NCBI GenBank assembly: GCA_044361315.1
Contig: JBIKJA010000013.1
Location: forward strand, 68,342 to 132,341
Direction of reading: 5' to 3'
DNA from: Crocinitomix sp044361315
GTDB taxonomy: Bacteria; Bacteroidota; Bacteroidia; Flavobacteriales_D; Crocinitomicaceae
Length of the DNA: 64,000 bases
The notes under the pieces were generated by a model that saw only the letters and a list, made by a program, of their open reading frames with translations, did not search any database and was not told the origin of the DNA. The position numbers and the translations under genes are program-made. Below, in pieces: positions 53,394 through 63,180 of the stretch; the stretch's first letter is position 1; the number at the start of each line of letters is the position of its first letter.

Positions 53394-54491
53394 CTACATT
53401 GGTAATTTCACTCTACCTATCGAAGCGATACGCTCCTCAGCCATTTTATTGGCAATTTTATACGTAGGGACATTATCATTAGTTGATCGGTTGATAATAT
53501 TTAATGTGGTATTGTAAATGTCTTCTGCTTTTCCCATTGCCCATTCAGCAGTCAACCCTTTCACCTCGGCGTAACAATTGATTACACCACCTGCATTTAA
53601 CATAAAATCAGGCACATAAATAATTCCTTTTTCTTTCACAATCTCACCGTGGATGGTTTCATCTTTTAGCTGATTGTTTGCCGCACCAGCAATAATCGAA
53701 CATTTCAATTTTGAAAGTGTATCATCGTTTACCGTAGCACCTAAAGCACATGGTGCATAAATATCCATTGGAATGGTATAAATCTCATCCAAGCCAACCA
53801 CTTTCGCGCCATATTTAGTCGCTACATGATTTAAAGTATCTTGATGAATATCTGAAATAAACACTTCAGCACCTTCTTTTACCAAATGTGCGACAAGGTA
53901 TTCGCCAACGTGTCCAACTCCTTGCACGGCAATTTTTTTACCAGCCAATGAATCCGAACCGAATTGAACTTTTGCGGCAGCTTTCATTCCCATGTAAACT
54001 CCGTAAGCGGTTACCGGAGATGGATCGCCACTTTTTCCAGGTAATCCAACCACATTATTGGTTTCCATGTTTACCCAAGTCATATCTTGTGGAGAAACAC
54101 CAACATCCTCAGCGGTAATATATTTACCTCCCAACGATTCTACAAACTTTCCAAATCGACGGAAAAGCGCTTCGCTTTTTTGGGTTCTTGCATCGCCAAT
54201 AATCACCGCTTTCCCCCCCCCTAAATTCAATCCTGAAATTGCATTTTTATAGGTCATGCCACGAGACAATCTCAAAACATCATTTAACGCTTCAAGCTCA
54301 TTGGTATAATTCCACATTCGAGTTCCACCTAAAGCTGGGCCTAAATGGGTGTTATGAACCGCAATTATAGCTTTTAAACCTGTTGCATTGTCATTACAAA
54401 ATAACAACTGCTCATGGTTATATTTTGACATCCTTTCAACGACTGGATTTTCTGCCAAAATGGATTCTTTGATGTCCTTTACTTCAAACAT
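53394..54491 (-). CDS. ldh: Leucine dehydrogenase (Glu/Leu/Phe/Val dehydrogenase family)
   Basis: 365 residues. Active-site lysines are K82 and K94 in GMTYKNAISGLNLGGGKA. The dinucleotide fold has VQGVGHVGEYL, and IAGAANNQLKD and PDFMLNAGGVINC are conserved. The length and the absence of glutamate-type residues favour branched-chain amino acids. It deaminates leucine to 2-ketoisocaproate with NAD+, feeding iso-branched fatty-acid synthesis typical of Bacteroidota. It is first in the operon with nusB. Confidence 0.92.
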   Translation of the reverse strand: MFEVKDIKESILAENPVVERMSKYNHEQLLFCNDNATGLKAIIAVHNTHLGPALGGTRMWNYTNELEALNDVLRLSRGMTYKNAISGLNLGGGKAVIIGDARTQKSEALFRRFGKFVESLGGKYITAEDVGVSPQDMTWVNMETNNVVGLPGKSGDPSPVTAYGVYMGMKAAAKVQFGSDSLAGKKIAVQGVGHVGEYLVAHLVKEGAEVFISDIHQDTLNHVATKYGAKVVGLDEIYTIPMDIYAPCALGATVNDDTLSKLKCSIIAGAANNQLKDETIHGEIVKEKGIIYVPDFMLNAGGVINCYAEVKGLTAEWAMGKAEDIYNTTLNIINRSTNDNVPTYKIANKMAEERIASIGRVKLPM

Positions 54492-54627
54492 GTATAAGAG
54501 ATTTAGTGTTATTAATTAGGTGTTTAATTTATTCATTCTAATATTTGTGCCAACAATTCAATTTAGTTGATCTATAATCGTAAATTTGTATGCTGTTTTT
54601 TAGCGATACAAAAGTACGAATTTTTAA

Positions 54628-56409
54628 ATGTCTTCTTTATTCTATTTAAATAAATATTTATTCAAGTACAAATGGTATTTGATTCTTGGAACGGTTTTTA
54701 TTTTGATTTCCAACATTTTTTTGGTGCAACAACCTGAAATTTTGAAAGAAGCTATCAATAAAATCACATCTCAATTGGATTCCTCAGCGGGCGATAAATT
54801 TGATTTAGCACTTTCAACTGCCTTAATGCTGTCAGGATTGTATTTCTTATTTTCCATTTTAAAAGGAATTTTTCAGTTTTTCATGCGACAAACTATCATT
54901 ATTATGTCACGGCACATAGAATATGATTTGAAAAATGAAATTTACAATCAATACCAAAATTTGACCTTTAATTTTTACAAAAAAAACTCGACCGGCGATT
55001 TAATGAATCGCATTAGTGAAGATGTTTCAAAAGTGAGGATGTATTTGGGGCCTGGTATTATGTACACCATTAACCTATTTTTTCTATTTGGGTTGATTTT
55101 GTATAAAATGATTTCTCAAAATGCCGAGCTCACCATGTATGTGCTTTTGCCTTTACCTTTAATGTCTTTATTGATTTATTTTGTCAGTCGCGATTTGAAT
55201 AAAAAAAGTGAACGGGTTCAAAATCAGCAATCCAAGTTAACAACTTTTGTACAAGAATCATTTTCAGGCATCCGAATTATCAAATCGCATATAAAGGAGA
55301 AAAAGGTAGAGCAAAAATTTAAAGATGAGGCTGAATTGTATCTTTCTCATTCGATGAAATTGGCAAAAACCAACGCTTTTTTTACACCTACTATTTTATT
55401 ATTAATTGGTATCAGTACCATTTTAACGATTTACATCGGTGGATTACAAGCAAAAGACGGTCAAATTGATCCAGGTGAAATTGCTCAATTTATCGTTTAC
55501 GTCAATATGTTGACATGGCCCTTTGCTTCGTTGGGTTGGGTGACCTCGATCGTTCAACATGCGGCTGCTTCTCAAACGCGGATTAACGAATTTTTAAAAG
55601 AGGTACCAGATCTAGAAGTTGAAAATAATGGAAAACAATTGACTGATTTTTCAGATAAAATTATCTTAGAAAATGTGTCGTTGACTTACGAAAATTCGGG
55701 ATTAACTGTGCTGAAAAATGTCAATCTGACAATTAAAAAAGGAGAAACGATTGGAATAATTGGTAAAACCGGTTCAGGAAAATCGTCTTTAGCTTATTTA
55801 ATTATGCGACTTTTTGACCCGACGGCTGGGGAATTGATGTTGGATGAAACAAATCTGCGTGAAATTGATTTAAACCACTGGCGCCAAATGTTAGGGTACG
55901 TTCCACAAGAGCATTTCCTTTTTTCAGATTCAATTCGGAACAATATCATTTTTGGGGCGTCTGACGATGAGATCTCCGATGAACGTATTTATGCTGTTGC
56001 AAGAAATGCTGGAATTCATGAGACAATAATGAATTTCCCTGATCAATATGAGACCTTATTGGGTGAACGTGGAATTAATTTATCGGGTGGACAAAAACAA
56101 CGATTGTCAATTGCACGTGCATTTATTAAAAATCCAGAAATTTTAGTTTTAGATGATTGTTTGTCAGCAGTTGACAATGAAACTGAAGAATTTATTTTAC
56201 AAGCCATTCGTTCTGATTTAAATGAAAAAACAGCGATTATCATAAGCCATCGAATTTCGAGTATTAAATATGTCGATAAAATTATTGTGATGGATGATGG
56301 ATGTTTGGTTGAAGAAGGAAATCATACAGAATTAATGGCATTAAAAGGGATTTATTACGACACTTACAAACGTCAAGAGTTTCAGGCGGAACAAAAGGTA
56401 ACGGAATGA
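54628..56409 (+). CDS. ABC exporter (fused membrane and ATPase domains)
   Basis: 593 residues. Six membrane helices occupy about 15-320 (the type IV exporter fold, MsbA/MdlB-like) and an ATPase domain about 345-580. Walker A is GKTGSGKSS, the Q-loop is YVPQEHFLFSDSI, the signature is LSGGQKQR, and the switch is IIISHR. Walker B ends LVLDDCLSAVD, with Asp in place of the catalytic Glu, as in some heterodimeric exporters. It may therefore pair with another half-transporter. It heads an operon with a SPOUT methyltransferase and ttcA, all overlapping by ATGA. Confidence 0.93.
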   Translation: MSSLFYLNKYLFKYKWYLILGTVFILISNIFLVQQPEILKEAINKITSQLDSSAGDKFDLALSTALMLSGLYFLFSILKGIFQFFMRQTIIIMSRHIEYDLKNEIYNQYQNLTFNFYKKNSTGDLMNRISEDVSKVRMYLGPGIMYTINLFFLFGLILYKMISQNAELTMYVLLPLPLMSLLIYFVSRDLNKKSERVQNQQSKLTTFVQESFSGIRIIKSHIKEKKVEQKFKDEAELYLSHSMKLAKTNAFFTPTILLLIGISTILTIYIGGLQAKDGQIDPGEIAQFIVYVNMLTWPFASLGWVTSIVQHAAASQTRINEFLKEVPDLEVENNGKQLTDFSDKIILENVSLTYENSGLTVLKNVNLTIKKGETIGIIGKTGSGKSSLAYLIMRLFDPTAGELMLDETNLREIDLNHWRQMLGYVPQEHFLFSDSIRNNIIFGASDDEISDERIYAVARNAGIHETIMNFPDQYETLLGERGINLSGGQKQRLSIARAFIKNPEILVLDDCLSAVDNETEEFILQAIRSDLNEKTAIIISHRISSIKYVDKIIVMDDGCLVEEGNHTELMALKGIYYDTYKRQEFQAEQKVTE

Positions 56410-56873
56410 AAAAAGTGTGGGAATTATCGGAAGAATCATTTTTTGGGATTGGAATCTACCGACCAAAAACGGAGCATAATATAGGTTCTTTGTGGCGATC
56501 GGCGCATATTTTAGGTGCTTCGTTTATTTTTATTATCGATGGAAAATACAAGCATCAAACCTCTGACACCCTAAAAACCTGGTCAAAAATTCCGTTTTAT
56601 AAATATGAGGACATGGATCATTTTTATAAATCGCTTTCTTATTCTACACAACTTGTTGGGGTGGAGATGGGATCAAATTCACAATCTATTTGTACATTTG
56701 TACACCCGCCGCGAGTTGCTTATTTATTAGGAGCTGAGGACAATGGTTTAACACCAGCTGTTTTGGACAAATGTCACCACGTTGTTCAATTACCGGGGGA
56801 TGTTTCGTTAAATGTGGCGGTTTGTGGAAGTATAGTTATGTATGATCGAATACAAAAAAGAAGTTTAAAATGA
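56406..56873 (+). CDS. SPOUT-family RNA 2'-O-methyltransferase (TrmH-like)
   Basis: 155 residues. The trefoil-knot motifs are GIGIYRPKTEHNIGSLWRSAHILGA (motif 1, N-x-G-x-x-x-R), AYLLGAEDNGLTPAVLDKC (motif 2) and VQLPGDVSLNVAVCGSIVMYD (motif 3, with the N-V-A). It uses S-adenosylmethionine to methylate ribose in tRNA or rRNA; the target position is not inferable. It overlaps the ABC gene and ttcA by 4 nt each, suggesting coupled translation. Confidence 0.9.
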   Translation: MKKVWELSEESFFGIGIYRPKTEHNIGSLWRSAHILGASFIFIIDGKYKHQTSDTLKTWSKIPFYKYEDMDHFYKSLSYSTQLVGVEMGSNSQSICTFVHPPRVAYLLGAEDNGLTPAVLDKCHHVVQLPGDVSLNVAVCGSIVMYDRIQKRSLK

Positions 56874-57712
56874 AGGAAGTAAAGGAAGTGGAGTTGAAAG
56901 ATAGTGAAGAGAAATTGAATCGCAAACTGAAAAAAAAGGTTTGGAATGCCATCAATGAATACGACATGATTCAGGATGGAGATAAATTAATGGTGTGTCT
57001 TTCAGGTGGTAAAGATAGTTATACCATGCTCGATATCTTGATGCAAATTCAAAAAGCATCTGTCTTTAATTTTGAAATTATTGCAGTAAATTTAGATCAA
57101 AAACAACCTGGTTATCCAACCGAAGTTTTACCGAAATACTTGACCGAAGTTGGTGTAAATTTTGAAATTGTTGAACGAGATACGTACAGCATTGTCAAAG
57201 AAAAAGTACCTGAAGGCAAAACCACGTGCAGTTTGTGTTCACGTTTAAGACGAGGAACGTTGTACGAAGCCGCTGAGCGATTAGGGTGCAATAAAATTTG
57301 TCTAGGTCACCACCGCGATGATATTATCGAAACATTTTTCTTGAATTTATTTTTTGCGGGAAAAATTGAAACCATGCCTGCAAAATACATCACTAATGAC
57401 AATCGATTTGTTGTTTTGCGACCTCTTGCATTTATCAAAGAGGAAGAAATTATGCAATATTTGGCCTATCGAAATTATCCAATTATTCCATGTAATCTTT
57501 GTGGTGCTCAAGAAAATTTGCAACGACAAGTTGTCAAAAAAATGTTATCGACGTGGGATGAAAAATATGACAACCGTTCGGAAATTATTTTTTCTGCCTT
57601 TAAAAACATTTCACCTACCCACATGTTTGATTCCGATTTATATGATTTTAAGAATTTACAATCAAAAATCATAGGAGAAACTAAAGTTGGAGTTGAGTTT
57701 GAAATGCTCTAG
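56870..57712 (+). CDS. ttcA: tRNA 2-thiocytidine biosynthesis protein TtcA
   Basis: 280 residues. The PP-loop SGGKDS is at 45-50. The Fe-S/catalytic cysteines are C120 and C123 (TTCSLCSRLRRG) and C208 with C211 (IPCNLCGAQENL). The motif GHHRDDIIETFFLNLFF is also present. It thiolates C32 of certain tRNAs with ATP and a 4Fe-4S cluster. With mnmA at 2.4 kb, the window encodes two different tRNA thiolation enzymes. It is the last gene of the ABC-SPOUT-ttcA operon. Confidence 0.94.
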   Translation: MKEVKEVELKDSEEKLNRKLKKKVWNAINEYDMIQDGDKLMVCLSGGKDSYTMLDILMQIQKASVFNFEIIAVNLDQKQPGYPTEVLPKYLTEVGVNFEIVERDTYSIVKEKVPEGKTTCSLCSRLRRGTLYEAAERLGCNKICLGHHRDDIIETFFLNLFFAGKIETMPAKYITNDNRFVVLRPLAFIKEEEIMQYLAYRNYPIIPCNLCGAQENLQRQVVKKMLSTWDEKYDNRSEIIFSAFKNISPTHMFDSDLYDFKNLQSKIIGETKVGVEFEML

Positions 57713-57782
57713 TTAAAAAACAATGCTTTAGTATCTTAAATTGACCTGTGCGAACTTTTGATTAAAATTAGTTAAACTAAAC

Positions 57783-58019
57783 CTGTTTATCGATCTCCAA
57801 AAAAACGACCTCATTTATGCCCTCACCGATGGTTTTGCCGATCAGTTTGGTGGTGAAAATGGCAAAAAGTACATGGTCAAAAACTTGCGGAACTTATTAA
57901 TAAAAGTCAGCCAATACCCAATTGGTGAGCAAAAACAACATTTTATGCAAGCCTTTGAAGCTTGGCGAGATAAATACGAACAATTGGATGAAGTGTGTTT
58001 GGTAGAATTTCCCGTTTAA
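57783..58019 (+). pseudogene. Relic of a SpoIIE phosphatase C-terminus
   Basis: One frame, open from 57762 to a TAA at 58017-58019 without a start codon, reads LFIDLQKNDLIYALTDGFAD, then QFGGENGKKYMVKNLRNLLI and a final LDEVCLVEFPV. This is the last 75 residues of a PP2C-like SpoIIE domain. It parallels SDGFPDQFGGPKYKKY at the end of the 1419-residue regulator at 39 kb but is a different paralogue. Everything upstream is gone. Confidence 0.8.
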
Positions 58020-58060
58020 TGGATTTTTTCAACCCTTTAATCATCCGACTCAAATTGTTT

Positions 58061-59281
58061 TTATCTCACCAAAATCTTTTCAGTAGCCGTTAAATTAGCA
58101 CCAATCAAATTGACGGTATAAAGCCCTGGTGAAAACGATATCAAATTAAGTTCTAATTTGCTAGACACCGCAAAATCTTCGGCGTACACCAAATCACCCA
58201 AGGTTGAATAGATTTGGACTTTTACCGGACCCTCGGTAAAATTATCAATTGTTAAAATTTCTGAAACTGGATTTGGATAGATCGTGAAATTAACTGTTGA
58301 TGCTTGTTCAATTCCAGCGGTGCCATAAGCACTTTTCGCAAACCTTGAATTGTCACAAACGATTTCAGAAACGGTTCCTGGAACATAGCCAGCAGTGTAA
58401 GTATCGGCGTAGGTATCAAAAGCAATCATTTTAAGCTGATCACTCGTGTCAATTCCTACCAACAAGAAAGTTCCTGTTTCTTGATCAAATGCAGAAGATC
58501 CTCCGACGTAAGTAGGAAACTCTACCAACTCACCACGCGTAATGACTTCACCCGCAGTGATATCTAATTCTACAATATTTCGACCAATGAAGACAAATGA
58601 TTCGTTGTATGTATCGTTTAAAGCGAATAAAATTTCGTTGACATTGTCAAAATTAAGGCTGGTAATGTTGTTATTTGGTGCCGTTGTCGTCATTATCGTT
58701 TTTGTAAATGAAAACGCGGCTTCTCTTACCGGAATGGCATACAATGCCAATTCAGCATCTCCTGTAAACCCGGCGTAATAAATTATACCATTGTTCGAAT
58801 CAAAACCGATGGCATCTGCAACAATGCCTATCACACCTGGCTCATAAATAATTCCAATTAAACTATCCAAATTCGTTTCGATATCAAATTCATAAATACT
58901 GATGTATTCCTCTGTTTCCATAATAAGGTTATACATTTTACCGGTACTCATATCAAATGTAGAAACATTGGTGTACAAAGAGCCTGTTTCTAAAGCCTGA
59001 TCTCCAGTCGTTGAATTAAACGAATATAATCCAAAGGTTTCCCCCGAAACTCCGCTTAAATAATAATCACTGTTGAAGGCATCAAATGAAGATGATCCAA
59101 AAAAATACGCATCCAAAGTGGTGGGTGTGCTCGTAACCGATAATTCATCAAAAGCTTCCCATTGAATGATGTCAATGTTACCTGTGAACGGATCCGCTGA
59201 AGTACCGATCAAATTTATCTGTGCATTGACACCAATACTTGCGGAGATTCCTAATGCAATGGTAAATAATATTTTTTTCAT
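58061..59281 (-). CDS. Secreted protein with T9SS type A sorting domain
   Basis: 406 residues. The signal MKKILFTIALGISASIGVNA is followed by repeated strand pairs (a propeller-like pattern, for example YYLSGVSGETFGLYSFNSTTGD and AFDQETGTFLLVGIDTSDQLKMI). The acidic, Asn/Thr-rich composition fits an extracellular protein. The sorting domain is FTIYPNPVSEILTIDNF with a C-terminal GLYTVNLIGANLTATEKILV. The role is unknown. It stands alone between the SpoIIE relic and the sigma factor gene. Confidence 0.87.
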   Translation of the reverse strand: MKKILFTIALGISASIGVNAQINLIGTSADPFTGNIDIIQWEAFDELSVTSTPTTLDAYFFGSSSFDAFNSDYYLSGVSGETFGLYSFNSTTGDQALETGSLYTNVSTFDMSTGKMYNLIMETEEYISIYEFDIETNLDSLIGIIYEPGVIGIVADAIGFDSNNGIIYYAGFTGDAELALYAIPVREAAFSFTKTIMTTTAPNNNITSLNFDNVNEILFALNDTYNESFVFIGRNIVELDITAGEVITRGELVEFPTYVGGSSAFDQETGTFLLVGIDTSDQLKMIAFDTYADTYTAGYVPGTVSEIVCDNSRFAKSAYGTAGIEQASTVNFTIYPNPVSEILTIDNFTEGPVKVQIYSTLGDLVYAEDFAVSSKLELNLISFSPGLYTVNLIGANLTATEKILVR

Positions 59282-59499
59282 GAGGTTATAGTTATTTCAG
59301 TATAACAAGTTTACCCCAATTTTGTTCTGAAAAAAATATTGAATCGTTTATTTTTTTTTGATCAATGAGATTTTTTGGCGATCAATCATCAACAAAACAC
59401 AACTCAATCACTAAATGAGTAATTAAGACCACAACAAGGTCAATTCGGTTTCTGAACCAAATCAACACTCAAAAAAATCTAAGAAATTACTTCACGCGA

Positions 59500-60096
59500 T
59501 TAAACCGTGATACTCACCTTATGTTTATCTACCAATTTTCGCAAATTGATTAAGGCGTAGCGCATCCGACCTAAGGCTGTATTAATGCTAATGTCTTCTT
59601 GATCCGCAATATCTTTAAAAGACATTCCTTTAAAAATCCGATCTTGTAAAACACCTTTTTGCTCTTCCGGAAGATATTCCACCAATTTTACAATATCCAA
59701 TTCAATTTGGTTTTTAATCAAATCGTCTTCGATATTTTTATCCATCAATTTTAACACAGAAAAAATGTTGTACTCGTCACTACTAGAGCTAGATTCAGAG
59801 ACCATTTGCATTTTGTTTGCGCGTCTAAAATGATCGACCACCATGTTATGGGCAATCGTTAACACCCAAGGTAAAAATTTACCTTCATCATTGTACGCAC
59901 CATTTTTGATGGTGCGGATCACTTTAATAAAAACATCCTGAAAAATATCGTTAGCCAAGTTTTCATTGCGAACTTTTGACATAATATAGCCAAAAACGCG
60001 CCCTTTGTATTGGTGCAATAATTTCTCAAATGCTTTTTCGTTACCACCTATATACGCTTGTATAAGGTCTTTGTCTGACAGAATTTCATTTACCAT
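59500..60096 (-). CDS. ECF-type RNA polymerase sigma factor
   Basis: 198 residues. Region 2 is AFEKLLHQYKGRVFGYIMSKV ... ANDIFQDVFIKVIRTI, with LPWVLTIAHNMVVDHFRR. Region 4 is YLPEEQKGVLQDRIFKGMSFKDIADQEDISINTALGRMRYA. It is a group 4 (ECF-like) sigma factor that redirects RNA polymerase. No anti-sigma gene lies beside it. An inverted repeat ACGATAC-N3-GTATCGT (60115-60131) sits just upstream. Confidence 0.93.
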   Translation of the reverse strand: MVNEILSDKDLIQAYIGGNEKAFEKLLHQYKGRVFGYIMSKVRNENLANDIFQDVFIKVIRTIKNGAYNDEGKFLPWVLTIAHNMVVDHFRRANKMQMVSESSSSSDEYNIFSVLKLMDKNIEDDLIKNQIELDIVKLVEYLPEEQKGVLQDRIFKGMSFKDIADQEDISINTALGRMRYALINLRKLVDKHKVSITV

Positions 60097-60114
60097 AAGT
60101 TACTCGTTTGTGGC

Positions 60115-60131
60115 ACGATACAATGTATCGT
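60115..60131. promoter_or_regulatory. Inverted repeat upstream of the ECF sigma factor gene
   Basis: ACGATAC-AAT-GTATCGT has 7-bp perfect arms and lies 19 nt before the sigma factor start codon. It could be an operator or an mRNA leader hairpin. Confidence 0.45.
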
Positions 60132-60336
60132 CCTATTTTTCATTTCAATTTTCAAAGAGTAAACTTGTAATCTATAGGCAAATATTTTATTAATTGTTTT
60201 CCAAATGTAGAATAAAAAGTTTTACAAAACAAATTCACTCAAAAAAAAAACTTGTCTGGTAGGTTTCGTTGATTTAAATGATTCGCGGTTCAAAATCAAA
60301 AATTCCGCAAATTGATCTGAATTAATTCCAAAAATT

Positions 60337-60369
60337 TTGACAAAAATGAAAGGATAAGCCTTATCTTTG
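60337..60369 (+). promoter_or_regulatory. Promoter of uvrA
   Basis: TTG (60337-60339), 22 nt, then a perfect -7 box TATCTTTG (60362-60369), 27 nt before the ATG at 60397. No LexA-like operator was recognised. Confidence 0.65.
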
Positions 60370-60396
60370 AAGGCTCCGATAAGAAAGAGTCAGACT

Positions 60397-63180
60397 ATGA
60401 GCCAACCAAAGCGATCAATCGAAATTATAGGTGCTAAAGTGCACAATCTTAAAAATGTTTCGGTGACCATTCCTCACAATAAATTGGTTGTTATTACTGG
60501 TTTATCAGGGTCTGGAAAAAGTTCCTTGGCTTTTGACACGCTTTTTGCCGAAGGGCAACGCCGTTATGTCGAAAGTTTATCTTCTTACGCCCGCCAATTT
60601 TTAGGTCGTTTGGATAAGCCCGATGTCGATTCAATTAAAGGGATTTCTCCTGCAATTGCAATCGAACAAAAAGTAATCTCCAAAAATCCCCGATCAACCT
60701 TAGGTACGGTAACTGAAATTTACGATTATTTAAAGGTCTTGTATGCAAGAATTGGCAAAACATACAGTCCAACTGCCGCTGTCGAAGTTAAAAAACAAAC
60801 CGTCACCGACGTCGTGGAAGACATCCGTAAAATGGCCGTCGACACTAAATACATGATTTTAGCCCCTTGGAAAGTCCCTGCCGAAGCTACGCCGAAAAAA
60901 GCGGCGCAAATGCTTATTTCGCAAGGATTTACCAAAGTGTTTGTAAACAATACTATTTTCGACCTAGAGGCTGTCACTGATAAAGATTATCAAGAGGGCA
61001 ACAGTTTTATTATTGTCGACCGTTTAAAACATGTCGAAAATGATGAAAATTACGACTCTCGAATTGCGGATTCTATTCAAACGGCTTTTTACGAAGGGTT
61101 TGGTACCTGCACCGTTTATAATATGGACCTCGAAAAACACGCCACCTATTCAAACAAATTTGAATTAGATGGGGTGGAATACATCGAACCTTCGGTTAAC
61201 TTTTTCACCTTTAATAATCCGTATGGTGCTTGTAAAAAATGTGAAGGCTTTGGAAGTATCATCGGTATCGATCCTAATTTAGTAATTCCTGATAAAACGA
61301 TCAGTATTTATCAAGATGCCGTGGTGGCTTGGCGTGGCGAAAAAATGAGCGAATGGAAAGATCACCTCATCCGACACGCCGCAAAATATGAGTTTCCAAT
61401 TCATACCCCCTACAACGAATTAACACCACAACAGGTTGAATTACTGTGGAATGGCAACAAAGAAATTAAAGGAATTTATGATTTTTTTGATTTTCTACAA
61501 ACCCAATCCTACAAAATACACTACCGCATTATGATGTCTCGGTACCGTGGAAAAACAATTTGCCCCGATTGCCGCGGGACACGTTTGCGAGTCGAGACCA
61601 ATTTGGTAAAAATTGATGGACATAATTTAAGTGATTTGCTTTTACTCCCAGTCGATGAGTTGGCGGTGCTGTTTAATAGCATCAAATTAGATCCCTATCA
61701 AGAAGAAGTTTCACAACGCCTTTTACTCGAAATAAAAAACCGCTTAAAATTTTTAAACGATGTGGGCTTGGGTTACCTCACCCTCAACCGTCAAGCGGGA
61801 ACCCTTTCGGGGGGCGAATCGCAACGCATTAATTTAGCCACTTCCTTGGGCAGTAGTTTGGTCGGTTCCATGTATATTTTAGACGAACCAAGCATAGGAC
61901 TTCATCCAAAAGATACCCAAAAGTTGGTGGAAGTATTGATTCGTTTGAGAAATATCGGAAATACCGTTATTGTGGTAGAGCACGAGGAAGAAATCATGCG
62001 GGCGGCCGATCAAATCATCGACATTGGCCCAAAAGCGGGTATTTTTGGAGGCGAAATCGTGTTTCAAGGCGACCATAACGATTTATTAAATGCCACCGGC
62101 AGTTTAACCGCCGATTATTTAACCGGACGTTTAAAAATTGAAAAACCAGCGTATCGACGCAATTTAAACCGAGCCATTATTATCAGCGGCGCACGCGAAA
62201 ATAACCTGAAAAATGTCACCGTTAAAATTCCTTTAAACGGATTGGTGTGTATTTCAGGCGTCAGCGGGTCAGGTAAATCAACGCTTATTAAACAAATTTT
62301 TTATCCAGCATTGTTAAATGCACTGGGTAAATCATCCAATACCATTGGCGCGTTCGATGGTTTAGGCGGCGATCTAAAAAGTATTTCAGAGGTTGAAATG
62401 GTCGATCAAAATCCGATAGGACGCTCTTCCAGAAGTAATCCAGCCACCTACGTAAAAGCATTCGATTTTATCCGTGAACTCTATTCACGCCAACAAACAT
62501 CAAAAGTACGGGGCAATACCCCAGGTTATTTTTCATACAACGTACCCGGTGGACGCTGCGAAACCTGCAAAGGAGAAGGCGAAATCACCATCTCCATGCA
62601 ATTTATGGCCGATGTGGTGTTGCAATGCGAAGAATGCAAAGGCAAACGGTATACACAAGACGCGTTAGACGTCGAATTTAAAGGCAAAAACATCAACGAC
62701 ATTCTAAATATGTCAATCGAAGAATCCTTGACCTTTTTTGACGAAAAAGACACACTGCAAAACAAAATCATCGAACGGATGCGGCCGTTGTACAATTTAG
62801 GTTTGGGTTATTTAACACTCGGACAATCCTCCAGCACCCTTTCAGGCGGCGAGGCACAACGGGTAAAATTAGGTTCATTCTTAGCCGAAACCAAAAGCAA
62901 GCCCTTACCTACCCTCTTCATTTTCGACGAACCAACCACCGGTTTACATTTCCACGACATCGAAAAACTCATTGTCGCCTTTAACGAATTAATTAAAAAA
63001 GGACATTCTATACTCGTTATCGAACACAATGCCGACGTCCTCAAATGTGCCGATTGGATCATCGATGTAGGTCCGGGCGGAGGCAAACATGGCGGCTCCG
63101 TTTTATTCGAAGGCACCCCAGAAGATCTCGTCAAATCCAAAACCAGCTTCACCGGCGAATTCATGAAAACAAAAATTTAG
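60397..63180 (+). CDS. uvrA: UvrABC excinuclease subunit A
   Basis: 927 residues from MSQPKRSIEIIGAKVHNLKNV; a start at 60367 would overlap the promoter. Two ABC ATPase halves have Walker A GLSGSGKSSLAFDT and GVSGSGKSTLIKQ and signatures LSGGESQRI and LSGGEAQRV. Zinc sites are CKKCEGF/CPDCRG and CETCKGEGE/CEECKGK. It recognises bulky DNA lesions in nucleotide excision repair and loads UvrB, which is not in the window. Codon use is more GC-rich toward the 3' end, but no break is seen. Confidence 0.98.
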   Translation: MSQPKRSIEIIGAKVHNLKNVSVTIPHNKLVVITGLSGSGKSSLAFDTLFAEGQRRYVESLSSYARQFLGRLDKPDVDSIKGISPAIAIEQKVISKNPRSTLGTVTEIYDYLKVLYARIGKTYSPTAAVEVKKQTVTDVVEDIRKMAVDTKYMILAPWKVPAEATPKKAAQMLISQGFTKVFVNNTIFDLEAVTDKDYQEGNSFIIVDRLKHVENDENYDSRIADSIQTAFYEGFGTCTVYNMDLEKHATYSNKFELDGVEYIEPSVNFFTFNNPYGACKKCEGFGSIIGIDPNLVIPDKTISIYQDAVVAWRGEKMSEWKDHLIRHAAKYEFPIHTPYNELTPQQVELLWNGNKEIKGIYDFFDFLQTQSYKIHYRIMMSRYRGKTICPDCRGTRLRVETNLVKIDGHNLSDLLLLPVDELAVLFNSIKLDPYQEEVSQRLLLEIKNRLKFLNDVGLGYLTLNRQAGTLSGGESQRINLATSLGSSLVGSMYILDEPSIGLHPKDTQKLVEVLIRLRNIGNTVIVVEHEEEIMRAADQIIDIGPKAGIFGGEIVFQGDHNDLLNATGSLTADYLTGRLKIEKPAYRRNLNRAIIISGARENNLKNVTVKIPLNGLVCISGVSGSGKSTLIKQIFYPALLNALGKSSNTIGAFDGLGGDLKSISEVEMVDQNPIGRSSRSNPATYVKAFDFIRELYSRQQTSKVRGNTPGYFSYNVPGGRCETCKGEGEITISMQFMADVVLQCEECKGKRYTQDALDVEFKGKNINDILNMSIEESLTFFDEKDTLQNKIIERMRPLYNLGLGYLTLGQSSSTLSGGEAQRVKLGSFLAETKSKPLPTLFIFDEPTTGLHFHDIEKLIVAFNELIKKGHSILVIEHNADVLKCADWIIDVGPGGGKHGGSVLFEGTPEDLVKSKTSFTGEFMKTKI

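Larger units (their letters stand above)
60097..60396. other. Divergent upstream region of the sigma factor and uvrA
   Basis: It contains the inverted repeat 60115-60131 near the sigma factor gene and the uvrA promoter at 60337-60369. The rest is AT-rich and featureless. Confidence 0.55.
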
